From positions 1,116,001 through 1,180,000 of the forward strand of contig NZ_CP160328.2 of assembly GCF_040741455.2 (NCBI RefSeq): DNA of 64,000 bases. The letters are read 5' to 3'. The DNA comes from Snodgrassella alvi (lineage in GTDB: Bacteria; Pseudomonadota; Gammaproteobacteria; Burkholderiales; Neisseriaceae). The stretch's first letter is position 1, and each line of letters begins with the position of its first letter. This document shows, one piece after another, positions 44,864-55,087 of the stretch. The translations under genes were made by a program, and so were the position numbers. Below the pieces are notes generated by a model. The model did not search any database. It was given only the letters and a program-made list of their open reading frames with translations, and was not told the DNA's origin.

Positions 44864-47710
44864 ATGTTAAACACCCAATATTCTCCCAGTGAAATTGAAA
44901 CCCGCTTGTATCAGCAATGGGAAGAACGCGGCTATTTTGCCCCGTCAATGGATTTAAGCAAACCGTCGTTCTCTATTCAGCTCCCTCCGCCGAACGTAAC
45001 TGGTACGCTGCATATGGGGCATGCATTCAACCAGACCATTATGGACGGACTCACCCGTTATCACCGCATGAAAGGTGAAAATGTGTGCTGGATTCCTGGC
45101 TCAGACCATGCTGGTATTGCAACGCAAATAGTGGTGGAACGACAGCTGGCTGTGGAAAATATTTCCCGTCATGAGTTGGGTAGAGAAGCATTTATCGCCA
45201 AAATATGGGACTGGAAAAAATTTTCCGGCGGTACCATGGCCGAACAAATGCGCCGTGTAGGATGTTCTGTAGACTGGAGCCGTGAGTATTTCACCATGGA
45301 TGATGAGCGTGCAAAAGTCGTGACCGATGTATTTGTACGGCTGTTTGAACAGGGGCTGATTTACCGTGGTAAAAGGCTGGTGAACTGGGATCCAGTATTG
45401 GGTACTGCGGTATCTGATTTGGAAGTGGAAAATATCGAAGAAAACGGTCACATGTGGCACATCCGTTATCCGCTGGCTGATGATCCAGATAATGGCTTGA
45501 TTGTGGCCACTACCCGCCCAGAAACTTTGCTCGGTGATGTAGCAGTAGCCGTCCATCCTGACGATGAACGCTATGCTGGCTTTATCGGGAAACAACTAAT
45601 ATTGCCTTTATCCGGCCGTACTATTCCAGTGATTGCCGATGAATATGTGGATAAAGAATTTGGTACCGGCTGTGTGAAAATCACACCAGCACACGACTTC
45701 AATGACTATGAAGTAGGTAAGCGCCATCATACGGCACTGATTAATGTCCTCAGTCTGGATGCGAAAATTCTGTCACAAGCAGAAGTATTTGATTTTCAAG
45801 GGCAAGCACAGGCTGGCATCAACCTGCCGTCGCAATATGCTGGCCTAGACCGCTTTGCTGCGCGCAAACAAATGGTGGCCGACTTGGAAGCAGAAGGTCT
45901 ACTTCTTAAGGTTGAAGAACACAAACTGATGACGCCTAAGGGTGACCGTACCGGCAGTGTGATTGAACCGATGCTGACCAACCAATGGTTCGTGGCCATG
46001 ACGCGTAGCGCCAACAACGATGTAGCGCATCCAGAACCAGAATCGGAATTTAAAGGCAAATCCTTAACCGAAAAATGTATTCATGCAGTGGAAAGCGGAC
46101 AAATACGCTTTATTCCAGAAAACTGGGTCAACACCTATAACCAATGGATGAATAACATTCAGGATTGGTGTATCTCACGCCAACTATGGTGGGGACATCA
46201 GATACCGGCATGGTATGACCAGAATGGCCGCGTGTATGTGGCACGCAATGCTGCCGAAGCACAGGCACAGGCCGGTACGGATGCGGTATTAACACGTGAT
46301 GAAGATGTGCTGGATACATGGTTTTCTTCGGCACTGGTGCCTTTCTCTACGCTGGGCTGGCCGGAAGACACACCTGAATTAAAGGCGTTCCTGCCCTCTC
46401 AGGTGCTGGTAACCGGCTATGAAATCATTTTCTTCTGGGTAGCACGCATGATTATGATGACTACTCACTTTACCGGTAAAGTGCCGTTTCACGATGTGTA
46501 TATTCACGGTATCGTGCGCGACAATGAAGGCAAGAAAATGTCCAAATCCGAAGGTAATGTCATTGATCCGGTGGATTTGATTGATGGTATCGATTTGGAA
46601 AACCTGCTCGTGAAACGCACCACTGGTTTACGCCGGCCGGAAAAAGCACCTCAGGTCATTAAAGCGACTCAAAAGCTGTTTCCAGACGGCATACCGGTAT
46701 TTGGTGCCGACGCATTGCGCTTTACTATGGCAAGCTATGCTAGTCTTGGCCGCAGTATCAACTTTGATTTCAAACGCGCTGAAGGCTATCGCAATTTCTG
46801 CAATAAATTGTGGAATGCCAGCCGCTTTGTGCTAATGAATATTGAAAACCACGATTGCGGACAGGACGAAAATCTGCCGTTAAGCTACAGTTTTGTGGAT
46901 AAATGGTTGCTGACTCGTTTGCAACAAACCATTTCTGCCGTTAGCGAAGAATTAGATACATATCGCTTCGACATGGCGGCACAAACTTTATATGAATTTA
47001 TCTGGAATGAATACTGTGACTGGTACGTGGAGTTAGCTAAAACTCAACTTCAGCGCGGTGACGAAGCACAGCAGCGTGCTACACGACGCACCCTGGTACG
47101 GGTACTGGAAACAGTATTGCGCTTATTGCATCCGATTATGCCGTTTATTACAGAAGAGCTATGGCAAACCATCGCACCATTGGCTAATGCTAAAAACACC
47201 GACAGCATTATGCTGGCAGATTGGCCACAACCTGACAGTAGCTTGATTAACAGCGAAGCTGTAGACCAGATGCATTATTTGCAGGAACTGGTTAATTCCG
47301 TTCGCAATCTACGCGGCGAAATGGGGCTGGCGATGAGTGTGAAAGTGCCACTGTTACTTGAAAGTGCTGCTGATTTAAGCACGTTACTACCCTATTTGCC
47401 ACTGATGGCACGTCTGAGTGAAGCCACACAGGTGGCACATCTGCCAGAAAGTGACGATGCACCCGTAGCAGTGTGTCAGGGCGCACGCCTCATGCTGAAA
47501 GTGGAAGTCGATAAAGCAGCTGAAACAGCACGCCTGCAAAAAGAAGCTGAAAAACTTCAGAAAAACATCGACAAGATAGCCGCCAAACTGGCCAAACCAG
47601 GCTATACCGATAAGGCACCGGCACATCTGGTTGAAAAAGACCGCAGTGAGCTGGCGCAATTGCAGGACAGAATGGCCAAAATCCACTTACAATTGCAAAA
47701 ATATCGTTAA
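44864..47710 (+). CDS. valS: ValS, valyl-tRNA synthetase
   Basis: A 948-residue class Ia synthetase. HIGH-type motif HMGH at 50-53 ([15 protein letters not shown]), the editing CP1 domain ([14 protein letters not shown] near 215), KMSKS at 558-562, an anticodon-binding region, and a C-terminal coiled-coil arm (about 885-948) typical of ValRS. I chose ATG 44864 ([12 protein letters not shown]) as the family start over an upstream in-frame start at 44840. Confidence 0.97.
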   Translation: MLNTQYSPSEIETRLYQQWEERGYFAPSMDLSKPSFSIQLPPPNVTGTLHMGHAFNQTIMDGLTRYHRMKGENVCWIPGSDHAGIATQIVVERQLAVENISRHELGREAFIAKIWDWKKFSGGTMAEQMRRVGCSVDWSREYFTMDDERAKVVTDVFVRLFEQGLIYRGKRLVNWDPVLGTAVSDLEVENIEENGHMWHIRYPLADDPDNGLIVATTRPETLLGDVAVAVHPDDERYAGFIGKQLILPLSGRTIPVIADEYVDKEFGTGCVKITPAHDFNDYEVGKRHHTALINVLSLDAKILSQAEVFDFQGQAQAGINLPSQYAGLDRFAARKQMVADLEAEGLLLKVEEHKLMTPKGDRTGSVIEPMLTNQWFVAMTRSANNDVAHPEPESEFKGKSLTEKCIHAVESGQIRFIPENWVNTYNQWMNNIQDWCISRQLWWGHQIPAWYDQNGRVYVARNAAEAQAQAGTDAVLTRDEDVLDTWFSSALVPFSTLGWPEDTPELKAFLPSQVLVTGYEIIFFWVARMIMMTTHFTGKVPFHDVYIHGIVRDNEGKKMSKSEGNVIDPVDLIDGIDLENLLVKRTTGLRRPEKAPQVIKATQKLFPDGIPVFGADALRFTMASYASLGRSINFDFKRAEGYRNFCNKLWNASRFVLMNIENHDCGQDENLPLSYSFVDKWLLTRLQQTISAVSEELDTYRFDMAAQTLYEFIWNEYCDWYVELAKTQLQRGDEAQQRATRRTLVRVLETVLRLLHPIMPFITEELWQTIAPLANAKNTDSIMLADWPQPDSSLINSEAVDQMHYLQELVNSVRNLRGEMGLAMSVKVPLLLESAADLSTLLPYLPLMARLSEATQVAHLPESDDAPVAVCQGARLMLKVEVDKAAETARLQKEAEKLQKNIDKIAAKLAKPGYTDKAPAHLVEKDRSELAQLQDRMAKIHLQLQKYR

Positions 47711-48030
47711 TTAAATTATTTATATTCTTACGATAGCCACCAGTCCGGCAGCATAATTAGCATAAATGGGTATCCGCCACAATGTGCTTATACTGTAAAT
47801 CTGGTGGCTTCTTCATAGCTGTTGTGAATAGTGCATAATTTCAAAATCAGAATATTTAATTATTAAACAATCCATTAAACAACTACAATGTCTTTATTTT
47901 GTATTTGATTTACACATAATTATTCAATTTTATAATAATCTTCTGTAAAATTCCTGAACAATGTCTTATACCTTGGTTCATTATTCATACGCCATATGAA
48001 CTAGATATACTGAAAGATTGGAGCAAACAG
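47711..48030. other. Intergenic region between valS and hpaR
   Basis: GCCACCAG at 47736-47743 and CTGGTGGC at 47801-47808 form a distant inverted repeat (57-base loop) with a TTCTTC tail, a weak terminator candidate for valS. From 47840 to 47960 the DNA is AT-rich and probably contains the hpaR promoter. Confidence 0.4.
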
Positions 48031-48480
48031 ATGGCAAACACATCTAAATACTCATCCCTCAACATCATTTTGATTCAGACTCGTGAAGCATTACTTTCCC
48101 ATTTCCGCCCCATGCTGAACGATATCGGAATTACAGATCAGCAATGGCGTATTATCCGCTTACTGGCAGAAAATGGTATTATGGACTTTCAGGAGCTGGC
48201 TAGACAGGCATGCATTCTGCGCCCCAGCCTCACCGGTATCCTGACACGACTGGAAAGGCTCAATTATGTTGTACGCCTGAAACCGTCCAACGACCAGCGC
48301 AGGGTGTTTCTGAAGCTAACGCCAGTAGGCGAGAAACTGTATGAAGATTTCTGTGTAGCGGTAGATGCCCGTTATAAAGTGTTGGAGCAGCGTTTTACTC
48401 AGGAAAAACTACAGCAACTGGGTACTCTGCTGAAAGAATTTACTAATATCGCTGTTGATAAAGAAGAAAAAGAACCCTGA
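48031..48480 (+). CDS. hpaR: HpaR-type MarR-family regulator
   Basis: A 149-residue MarR winged-helix protein (ITDQQWRIIRLLAENG, ELARQACILRPSLTGILTRLERL, then the wing KPSNDQRRVFLKLTPVGEKL). This is the HpaR/FarR subgroup, which in other bacteria represses 4-hydroxyphenylacetate or homoprotocatechuate genes or, in Neisseria, fatty-acid efflux and adhesin genes. The next gene, hpaC, is four bases away and fits the first role. Preceded by GGAG at a good distance. Confidence 0.85.
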   Translation: MANTSKYSSLNIILIQTREALLSHFRPMLNDIGITDQQWRIIRLLAENGIMDFQELARQACILRPSLTGILTRLERLNYVVRLKPSNDQRRVFLKLTPVGEKLYEDFCVAVDARYKVLEQRFTQEKLQQLGTLLKEFTNIAVDKEEKEP

Positions 48481-48484
48481 CAAC

Positions 48485-49015
48485 ATGAACCAATCACCTT
48501 CAGCCATGGCTTTACTGTATCGCGAAGCCATGTCGAAAGTTGCCGCAGCAGTGCATGTCATCACCACAGAAGGGGAAGCCGGACGCTATGGTATTACCCT
48601 CACCGCAGTCGCTTCGGTAACCGACTCTCCCCCTACACTATTACTCTGCATCAATCGCAATGCTCGTATTCAACCGATTTTGCGCGCCAACGGACAATTA
48701 TGCGTAAATGTTCTGGCAGCCTCTCAGCAAGATGTGGCGGAACATTTTGCAGGTATGACCTCAATTCCGGCTCATGAGCGGTTTTTGCAACACGATTGGC
48801 AGAATCACCAGCATACAACCCAGCCACAATTGGTGGGGGCACTGGCTCATCTGCATGGCCGTATTATTGACAGCCATGATATGGGCAGTCACAGTGTATT
48901 TTATGTGGCCATTGAGTACATCAATGTTAATGAACAGGACAATCAGGGTTTGCTGTATTTTCAGCGCCAGTTTACGCAAACCGCTGTACCGGTATGTGAG
49001 GCAGGCTGCGTCTAA
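48485..49015 (+). CDS. hpaC: HpaC-like flavin reductase
   Basis: A 176-residue flavin:NAD(P)H reductase with the DIM6/HpaC pattern: MSKVAAAVHVITTEGEAGRYGITLTAV, SPPTLLLCINRNAR, CVNVLAASQQDVAEHFAG and a closing FYVAIEYINV. It supplies reduced flavin to an HpaB-type monooxygenase. No hpaB is in the window. I chose ATG 48485 (MNQSPSAM), just beyond the hpaR stop; an upstream start would run back into hpaR. Confidence 0.83.
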   Translation: MNQSPSAMALLYREAMSKVAAAVHVITTEGEAGRYGITLTAVASVTDSPPTLLLCINRNARIQPILRANGQLCVNVLAASQQDVAEHFAGMTSIPAHERFLQHDWQNHQHTTQPQLVGALAHLHGRIIDSHDMGSHSVFYVAIEYINVNEQDNQGLLYFQRQFTQTAVPVCEAGCV

Positions 49016-49065
49016 GCAGATATTTCACACTTTTGCTGCATTAAAGAGCGCGTCTGATAAACAAT

Positions 49066-49098
49066 AACGGACTGCCCCTTATCGGAACAGTCCGTTTT
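49066..49098. terminator. Bidirectional terminator between hpaC and fba
   Basis: AACGGACTG / CAGTCCGTT, a 9-bp stem with a 13-base loop, followed by TTTT on the plus strand and a T-rich stretch on the minus strand. It serves both convergent genes. Confidence 0.8.
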
Positions 49099-49113
49099 CA
49101 CTAGCAGATAAAT

Positions 49114-50178
49114 TTATTTTACAATCTGTACTAGCTCACCAGCAGCATAACGGTTAGCCATTTTTTCCAGCGACACCGGTTTAATCTGTCCAGCGTGGCC
49201 AGCAGCACCAAAAGCCACATAACGATCAATACACACCTGTTTCATTGCTTTAATGGTTTCGGTGAAGTATTTGCGCGGGTCAAATTCTGCCGGATGAGTA
49301 GCCAGAAAACGGCGGATGGCACCGGTGCTGGCCAAACGCAAATCGGTGTCAATATTGACCTTGCGCACACCGTATTTAATCCCTTCGACAATCTCTTCTA
49401 CCGGCACACCATACGTTTCCGGAATCTTGCCGCCATACTCATTAATCACCTGCAACCATTCCTGTGGCACTGAGCTGGAACCATGCATCACCAGATGGGT
49501 ATTGGGCAGGCGTTCGTGGATTTCACGGATGCGGTCGATACGCAAAACATCGCCTGTCGGTTTGCGGGTGAATTTATAAGCGCCGTGGCTGGTACCGATG
49601 GCAATTGCCAGTGCATCCACACCGGTATCCTGGACAAAACGTGCCGCTTCATCCACACTGGTCAGCATCTGTTCATGGCTGAGCTTGCCTGCGGCGCCGA
49701 CCCCATCTTCTTCACCGGCATCGCCGGTTTCCAGATTACCCAGACAACCGATTTCTCCCTCAACCGAAACCCCGCACGCATGCGCCATATATACAGTTTT
49801 ACGCGTCACATCTACATTGTATTCATAAGTAGAAGGTGTTTTAGCATCGCTCAACAAAGAACCATCCATCATTACAGATGAAAATCCCAGCTGAATAGAA
49901 CGCTGGCACACTTCCGGAGAAGCGCCATGATCCTGATGCATCACTACCGGAATATGCGGAAATTCTTCTACAGCTGCCAAAATCAGATGGCGCAAAAATG
50001 GTGCACCGGCATATTTACGCGCACCGGCGCTGGCCTGCACAATCACCGGAGCGTTAACTTCATCGGCCGCTTCCATAATCGCACGCATTTGTTCAAGATT
50101 ATTGACATTAAACGCCGGCAAGCCATAGCTGTTTTCAGCAGCATGGTCGAGCAGTTGGCGCATAGAAACTAAAGCCAT
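49114..50178 (-). CDS. fba: Class II fructose-bisphosphate aldolase
   Basis: A 354-residue zinc aldolase. The metal and catalytic region HQDHG is at 81-85, with [33 protein letters not shown] and [11 protein letters not shown] following as in the Calvin-type class IIB enzymes. It cleaves fructose-1,6-bisphosphate in glycolysis/gluconeogenesis. I chose ATG 50178 ([10 protein letters not shown]) with GGAG nine bases upstream over a longer non-conserved start. Confidence 0.95.
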   Translation of the reverse strand: MALVSMRQLLDHAAENSYGLPAFNVNNLEQMRAIMEAADEVNAPVIVQASAGARKYAGAPFLRHLILAAVEEFPHIPVVMHQDHGASPEVCQRSIQLGFSSVMMDGSLLSDAKTPSTYEYNVDVTRKTVYMAHACGVSVEGEIGCLGNLETGDAGEEDGVGAAGKLSHEQMLTSVDEAARFVQDTGVDALAIAIGTSHGAYKFTRKPTGDVLRIDRIREIHERLPNTHLVMHGSSSVPQEWLQVINEYGGKIPETYGVPVEEIVEGIKYGVRKVNIDTDLRLASTGAIRRFLATHPAEFDPRKYFTETIKAMKQVCIDRYVAFGAAGHAGQIKPVSLEKMANRYAAGELVQIVK

Positions 50179-50304
50179 GAGGTTCTCCGTGTGTACTTGG
50201 CAATAATGGATAAAAATTCGGCGCAATTATACCACCTTGCGCTTGGTTTGTAGGCATCACATGCAGAGTTGTGTCAGCGTGTGCATATGGTCTGAAAGAA
50301 AGAG

Positions 50305-51240
50305 TCAGTGAAAAAAAACGATTTGATCTTGTAGCACAGTTAAAGGTAGTTGGTCTCCCCGATTCACCGTCCGATGCAGCGGTAACCACCAGCGTAATAA
50401 TCCATATTGCGGATGCAGCAATTGTACATCGTAAGCTCTGGCGGTCAGACAAACGTCAGTTACCTGTACCTGCACACCGTTTTCAAGGTCATAACACAAA
50501 GCCTGCTGCGGAATATAGAAATGGTCTGTCACATTATCACAGCCCAACAGACGTGCTGCCCATGCATCTGTTGGTCGCGCTAGCAGTGTTGCTGCATTGC
50601 CTTCCTGCACCCAGCGTCCTTGCCGCAACAGGCAGATACGGTCGGCCAGCGCAAATGCTTCCTGCGGGCTGTGAGTGACCAATACAGCCGGACATTGCTG
50701 CTGGCGCAATAGGCGTAAGGTTAATTGCTGCAAACTACCTCGCAAGGTTGTATCCAATGCAGAGAAAGGCTCATCCAGCAGCAAAGCCCGCGGTTGCAAA
50801 ATCAGTGCCCTTATGAGTGCTACTCGTTGCTGCTCCCCTCCAGACAACAACTCAACTGACTGCATTGCCATGTCAGCCAAACCCACTTCAGCCAGAAACT
50901 CTTGCGCCTGCTGCTTTGCCTGTGCCTTGCTAACCCCATGCATGCGCAAACCAAAAGCCACGTTTTGCCATACATTCAGATGCGGTAATAAAGCGTAGTC
51001 CTGAAACATGAGCCCGATACGGCGCTGCTCTGCCGGCAAAAACGTAATATCCGCTTCATCAATCAGGATTTGTCCGTTATCCGGCTGCACCAGACCGGCT
51101 GCCATATTCAGCAACGTTGATTTACCACTGCCGCTCTCACCCAGTACCGCTACCAGCTCACCATCAGCTACGTGCAGGCTTAAATCAGCAGCCACTATTT
51201 TGCGGCCAAATTGTTTGTTAACCTGCTGCCAACTCAGCAT
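50305..51240 (-). CDS. ABC transporter ATPase, ThiQ/FbpC type
   Basis: A 311-residue ATPase: Walker A GESGSGKST (34-42), Q-loop MFQDYALLPHL, signature LSGGEQQR, Walker B ALLLDEP, H-loop VTHSPQEAF. It is longer than the usual ThiQ; the last 80 residues form a TOBE-like regulatory part as in FbpC/PotA proteins. It overlaps the permease gene by 7 bp and is third in thiB-thiP-thiQ order. Substrate is inferred as thiamine from the binding protein. Confidence 0.85.
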   Translation of the reverse strand: MLSWQQVNKQFGRKIVAADLSLHVADGELVAVLGESGSGKSTLLNMAAGLVQPDNGQILIDEADITFLPAEQRRIGLMFQDYALLPHLNVWQNVAFGLRMHGVSKAQAKQQAQEFLAEVGLADMAMQSVELLSGGEQQRVALIRALILQPRALLLDEPFSALDTTLRGSLQQLTLRLLRQQQCPAVLVTHSPQEAFALADRICLLRQGRWVQEGNAATLLARPTDAWAARLLGCDNVTDHFYIPQQALCYDLENGVQVQVTDVCLTARAYDVQLLHPQYGLLRWWLPLHRTVNRGDQLPLTVLQDQIVFFH

Positions 51241-52802
51241 AAGTGTTGTTCCTTTTTGCTCTTACTCCATTCCAGCAACCCAAAAAAAAGCATAGCCAGC
51301 AACATCAGCAGCAAGGTCAGCACCATTGCTTTGTCATAATTATCCCGGCCGGCCGTACTTAGATAATGGTAAATCAGGGTAGTTAGGGTCTGCCATTCTG
51401 GCCGTGATAGAAAAAGTGTGGCTGCGAATTCACCCACACAGGTTGCTGCCGCCAGTGCCAGCCCCCGCTGCAAGGCCGGCCGTAACAAAGGCAAAATCAC
51501 ATACAGCATCACCTGCCAGCTACTGGCACCCAACGTACGCGCAGCCTGTATATAACTGAGTGGTAAGCTGTCCCATGCGGACAGTACATCTTTGGTAATA
51601 AACGGATAGGCAAGCAATGCATATGTACATATCAACATGGTCAGCGAAGCCGTCCATTCCGGATAGCATAACAACAGCCCGAACGACACACATACAGGTG
51701 AGACCATGAACGGTAAAAAAGTCAGACTACGTACCCATGTCCAGCGATGAGCCAGCGCTGCATGTGTCATACCCAGCAGCAGTGCCAGTAGCATGGCCAT
51801 TACAGTAAATCGTACCGTATTAAACAGTGCCTGCCATGTACTACCATCCAACAGCACTAACCAAGAGCTGCCAGCAAGTACGGCACGCCAAGCAACAGCC
51901 ATAAGCGGCAGTACACAGCAACCTAGCAGTAGCAACAAAGCCAGTAACAGCGCCCATTTCTGCCATCTGATTGGTATCCGTGGTGGCAGCATTCGTACCA
52001 TATTGGCCTGTGTGCTCAACCGGCTTACAAGCGCATATACCATACCCGATACTAACGTACTCGCCAGCACCCACAGTACCAGCACACCGGCCTGCGCCAT
52101 ATCCAGCTCATAGGCAATCAGCTGATAAATCTGTACTTCCAGCGTAATGTAATGCTCACCGCCTAGCAATAAGGCTAGACCAAAACCCGAAAAACAATAT
52201 AAAAACACCATGCACATACCGCCAGCTAGCCATGGCAGCAACTGCGGCAACTCCACTTGAATAAAGCGCTGCCACACACTGCTACCAAGCGTTTGCGCTG
52301 CATAAAGACGCGATGCCGGCACTTGACATAAGCCTTGATAGACTGCACGCACCATTACTGGTAAATTAAAAAACACATTGCCGTACAATAACAACCAAGG
52401 CGTACCCTCCCAGCCACGCCAAAGCAAACCCTGTGAACCAAATAGCGCCAAAATTCCTACACCGGCCACAAGTGTTGGCATTACAAACGGAAGCATGACC
52501 AACCGCAGTACCAGATTGCGGCCAGCAAACTGCCACCGCGTAATCGCCCATGCCACCGGCACGCCCAACAGCAAAGTCAGCAAACTACTACCGGCAGCCT
52601 GCAAAGTTGTCCACCCAAGCAGACGGCGCATATATTCGTCCTGCCACACCATGTGGAAACTGGTTGCATTAGTTTGTTGCAGCATCGCCCCCAGAGGCAA
52701 CACTACTACAGCCAGCAAAAACCCCAGCGGCAGTAATAACAGCAAGTAAGGCAGCTTTTCTCCCACTCTGCCGGCGCCGACTTTCAGGCTGTTCAGCTTC
52801 AT
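51234..52802 (-). CDS. ABC transporter permease, ThiP/FbpB type
   Basis: A 522-residue permease of two fused six-helix halves. Each half carries an EAA-type loop (RLYAAQTLGSSVWQRFIQVELP and IQAARTLGASSWQVMLYVILP), the coupling sites for the ATPase. The layout is that of ThiP or FbpB, which work with one binding protein. I prefer ATG 52802 over GTG 52808. Last bases overlap the ATPase gene. Confidence 0.86.
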   Translation of the reverse strand: MKLNSLKVGAGRVGEKLPYLLLLLPLGFLLAVVVLPLGAMLQQTNATSFHMVWQDEYMRRLLGWTTLQAAGSSLLTLLLGVPVAWAITRWQFAGRNLVLRLVMLPFVMPTLVAGVGILALFGSQGLLWRGWEGTPWLLLYGNVFFNLPVMVRAVYQGLCQVPASRLYAAQTLGSSVWQRFIQVELPQLLPWLAGGMCMVFLYCFSGFGLALLLGGEHYITLEVQIYQLIAYELDMAQAGVLVLWVLASTLVSGMVYALVSRLSTQANMVRMLPPRIPIRWQKWALLLALLLLLGCCVLPLMAVAWRAVLAGSSWLVLLDGSTWQALFNTVRFTVMAMLLALLLGMTHAALAHRWTWVRSLTFLPFMVSPVCVSFGLLLCYPEWTASLTMLICTYALLAYPFITKDVLSAWDSLPLSYIQAARTLGASSWQVMLYVILPLLRPALQRGLALAAATCVGEFAATLFLSRPEWQTLTTLIYHYLSTAGRDNYDKAMVLTLLLMLLAMLFFGLLEWSKSKKEQHLC

Positions 52803-52849
52803 ATGCACTGTTTTATTACCTTTACCTTAACGCTTACCAAAATCAAACA

Positions 52850-52868
52850 GGGCATTAGCATGCCCCGT
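52850..52868 (-). terminator. Short hairpin between binding-protein and permease genes
   Basis: GGGCAT / ATGCCC with a 4-base loop, followed on the minus strand by TGTTTGATTTT. It lies in the 118-bp gap and probably lowers permease/ATPase expression relative to the binding protein. Confidence 0.5.
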
Positions 52869-52919
52869 TTAATTAAGTTCTGTCTGATGTCACACAGACC
52901 TAACTGCAGGCCTGACCTC

Positions 52920-53927
52920 TTAGCGTTGCACTACCTTTACCCATTGTTTCACCCAGCTTTGCTGTTTGGCTGCCATATCTGCCATCGTTGGCTGCACAAC
53001 TTTAGTGGGAATACTGATGTGTGCGTATACCGGTGGCAATGACACCCCCTTCACGGCCGGATAAACCCACATAGATGTCGGTATGGCACTTTGCACCTGA
53101 TTACTTTGCAGATACTGCACCAATTTTGCCGCCAATGCCGGCTGGCTAGCATGATTCAATACCGCCGCACCTTCTATTTGGCGGAATACCGCTCCTTTAA
53201 AGCGCAGATCTCCGGTTGGTGGCGTAGTATATTTCCCTTTACCGTAATATACTTCAGCTACGGGACTGGAAGCATAGCTTACGACAAGCGGTCGGCTGCC
53301 ACCATTCAGCGTGAAATCAGTGTAATAGGCTTCACTCCAGCCCTTAGTCACTTTGACACCATTTTGACGCATTTTTGCCCACCACTGCCATGTAGCCTGC
53401 TCCCCTAGACCGCCGATATTCGCCAGCAAAAACCCCAATCCCACCGTTGATGTAGCAGGGCTCGGCATCACCAGCAAATCTTTGTAAGCCGGACTGGCAA
53501 GATCTTCTAAAGACCGCGGCAAGGGTTTTTTATGTTTCTGAAACCAAGCCTTATCATAATTAATGGTAATGTAGCCGTAATCGATGGCCAGTGCCTGAGG
53601 TAAATCAACATTCACTGCACGGCTGGCCGGCTGAGTGGTGGCAAAGAGCTGATATTGTTGCGCCTTGCTGATATTGCTGTTGTCTAGACCATATACGGCA
53701 TCGGCAATCGGTTTGCCGCGGGTAAGAATGAGCTTATTCAGCATCTCATTACCGCTGCCCACCTTGATTAAGGTTAACTTAACCTGATTTTGCTGCTCAA
53801 ATCCGGCTAGAACATTTTTCGGTAAAGCAAAAGAATCATGTACCGCGAGACGCACCTCAGTCTGTGCCTGTGCCCATACCGCAACCAGCATGCACAATGT
53901 ACCGATTAACCACTTACCCGCTTTCAT
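52920..53927 (-). CDS. Periplasmic substrate-binding protein, ThiB type
   Basis: A 335-residue protein with signal peptide (MKAGKWLIGTLCMLVAVWAQA, cut before QTEV). The ThiB-family pattern is visible: HDSFALPKNVLAGFEQQ, GSGNEMLNKLILTRG, DAVYGLDNSN, LAIDYGYITINYDK, SPATSTVGLGFLLA and SYASSPVAEVYY. It should bind thiamine or its phosphates and deliver them to the adjoining permease. I see no THI-box (TPP) riboswitch in the leader, which is short, so control by TPP is not supported. Confidence 0.85.
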   Translation of the reverse strand: MKAGKWLIGTLCMLVAVWAQAQTEVRLAVHDSFALPKNVLAGFEQQNQVKLTLIKVGSGNEMLNKLILTRGKPIADAVYGLDNSNISKAQQYQLFATTQPASRAVNVDLPQALAIDYGYITINYDKAWFQKHKKPLPRSLEDLASPAYKDLLVMPSPATSTVGLGFLLANIGGLGEQATWQWWAKMRQNGVKVTKGWSEAYYTDFTLNGGSRPLVVSYASSPVAEVYYGKGKYTTPPTGDLRFKGAVFRQIEGAAVLNHASQPALAAKLVQYLQSNQVQSAIPTSMWVYPAVKGVSLPPVYAHISIPTKVVQPTMADMAAKQQSWVKQWVKVVQR

Positions 53928-54021
53928 TCCAGCCTCCAGTTGTTAAAATTATCTATATCGTGCCTGCAATCATACCTGTTTTACGCGTATATAGTAAAAA
54001 CCTGACGCCATCTTACAAACC

Positions 54022-54666
54022 ATGACAACTCATTACTGGATTTTCGACCTAGACAACACCTTGCATTATGCAGATGCCGGCATCTTCAACGTCATTAATC
54101 AGAATATGACACACTTTCTGGCTTCTCAACTGCACATTGATCAAATTGCCGCTTCACAACTACGCCAGCAATATTGGGACGATTACGGTGCTACACTTAT
54201 TGGAATCGGCCTGCATCATCCTGAAATTAATCTGCACGAATTTCTGCTTGCCTGCCACCCACTTGAAAAGCTTCTGCCTTTGCTTAAACCCATGCCTGAG
54301 CTATCACAGACACTGACCTATCTACATGGGCACAAGATAGTTTTTTCCAATGGTCCCAGCCACTATGTACAGGCACTAATCAAAGCAATGGGAATCCAGC
54401 AATATTTTCATGCAGTAATTGGAACGGATAATGTAGAAATGCACTGTAAACCCCATCCCCATGCATATCACAGCCTATGTCGGCAGCTACATATTCATCC
54501 TCAGCAATGCATTATGGTTGATGACAGCCCAGCCAATCTGCACACTGCACATATGCTGGGCATGCGTACTGTATGGTATGGTCCACAGAGTTATCCAAGA
54601 GCAAATATTGATGCTGCAGTTACTGATATGGCAGGCCTGCGCGACATTGCGCTTACCTTATTGTGA
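54022..54666 (+). CDS. HAD-family pyrimidine 5'-nucleotidase
   Basis: A 214-residue HAD hydrolase: motif I DLDNTL (D9 nucleophile, D11), motif II FSNGPSHYV, a lysine in CKPHPHAY and motif IV MVDDSPANL. The helical cap (about 18-95) and motif FDLDNTLHYADAGIF fit the SDT1/pyrimidine 5'-nucleotidase group, which dephosphorylates UMP/CMP and related nucleotides. Divergent from the thiB-type gene; a small lipoprotein gene follows after 70 bp. Confidence 0.85.
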   Translation: MTTHYWIFDLDNTLHYADAGIFNVINQNMTHFLASQLHIDQIAASQLRQQYWDDYGATLIGIGLHHPEINLHEFLLACHPLEKLLPLLKPMPELSQTLTYLHGHKIVFSNGPSHYVQALIKAMGIQQYFHAVIGTDNVEMHCKPHPHAYHSLCRQLHIHPQQCIMVDDSPANLHTAHMLGMRTVWYGPQSYPRANIDAAVTDMAGLRDIALTLL

Positions 54667-54736
54667 AAGCTATACGTCAGCACACAAATTCTCTACAATA
54701 ACAGACTACAAATCACCAACCACAAAGGATGACACC

Positions 54737-55006
54737 ATGCGTGCGGGAATCTGCTTGATATGCACAATACTGGCACTCAGCGGCTGTACATGGGAAACTT
54801 ATCAGGATGCCACCGGCCAGACCAGATTGCGCCAGAAATACGAACCGGGTACACGCGTGGTGTATCAGGATGGCACTTATTCCCACAACATGCTGTACAA
54901 CAAAATGCGCCCCGAACCACATGCTATGAAACCCGGGGTGGGCGACGTTAATGAAAAACTGCCGGCTCACACCAAGTGGGATCAGCCAGAAAGCAGTGCT
55001 GAATAA
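54737..55006 (+). CDS. Small lipoprotein of unknown function
   Basis: An 89-residue protein with signal peptide and lipobox LALSGC (C17), then a short soluble part (WETYQDATGQTRLRQKY, TRVVYQDGTYSHN). Start ATG 54737 follows AAAGGATGACACC. A lipidated envelope protein; the family is not recognised. Between the nucleotidase gene and glmU. Confidence 0.75.
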   Translation: MRAGICLICTILALSGCTWETYQDATGQTRLRQKYEPGTRVVYQDGTYSHNMLYNKMRPEPHAMKPGVGDVNEKLPAHTKWDQPESSAE

Positions 55007-55087
55007 ACTGCGTTTAAACACACAGGGCTGCCGGAATCAGACTTGATTACCTGCAGCCCCTTTTCACATCCATACACATATAGATAT

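Noticed and set aside
53928-54021. TPP riboswitch before the thiB-type gene
   Set aside because: The leader is under 100 bases and lacks the conserved THI-box segments on the coding strand.
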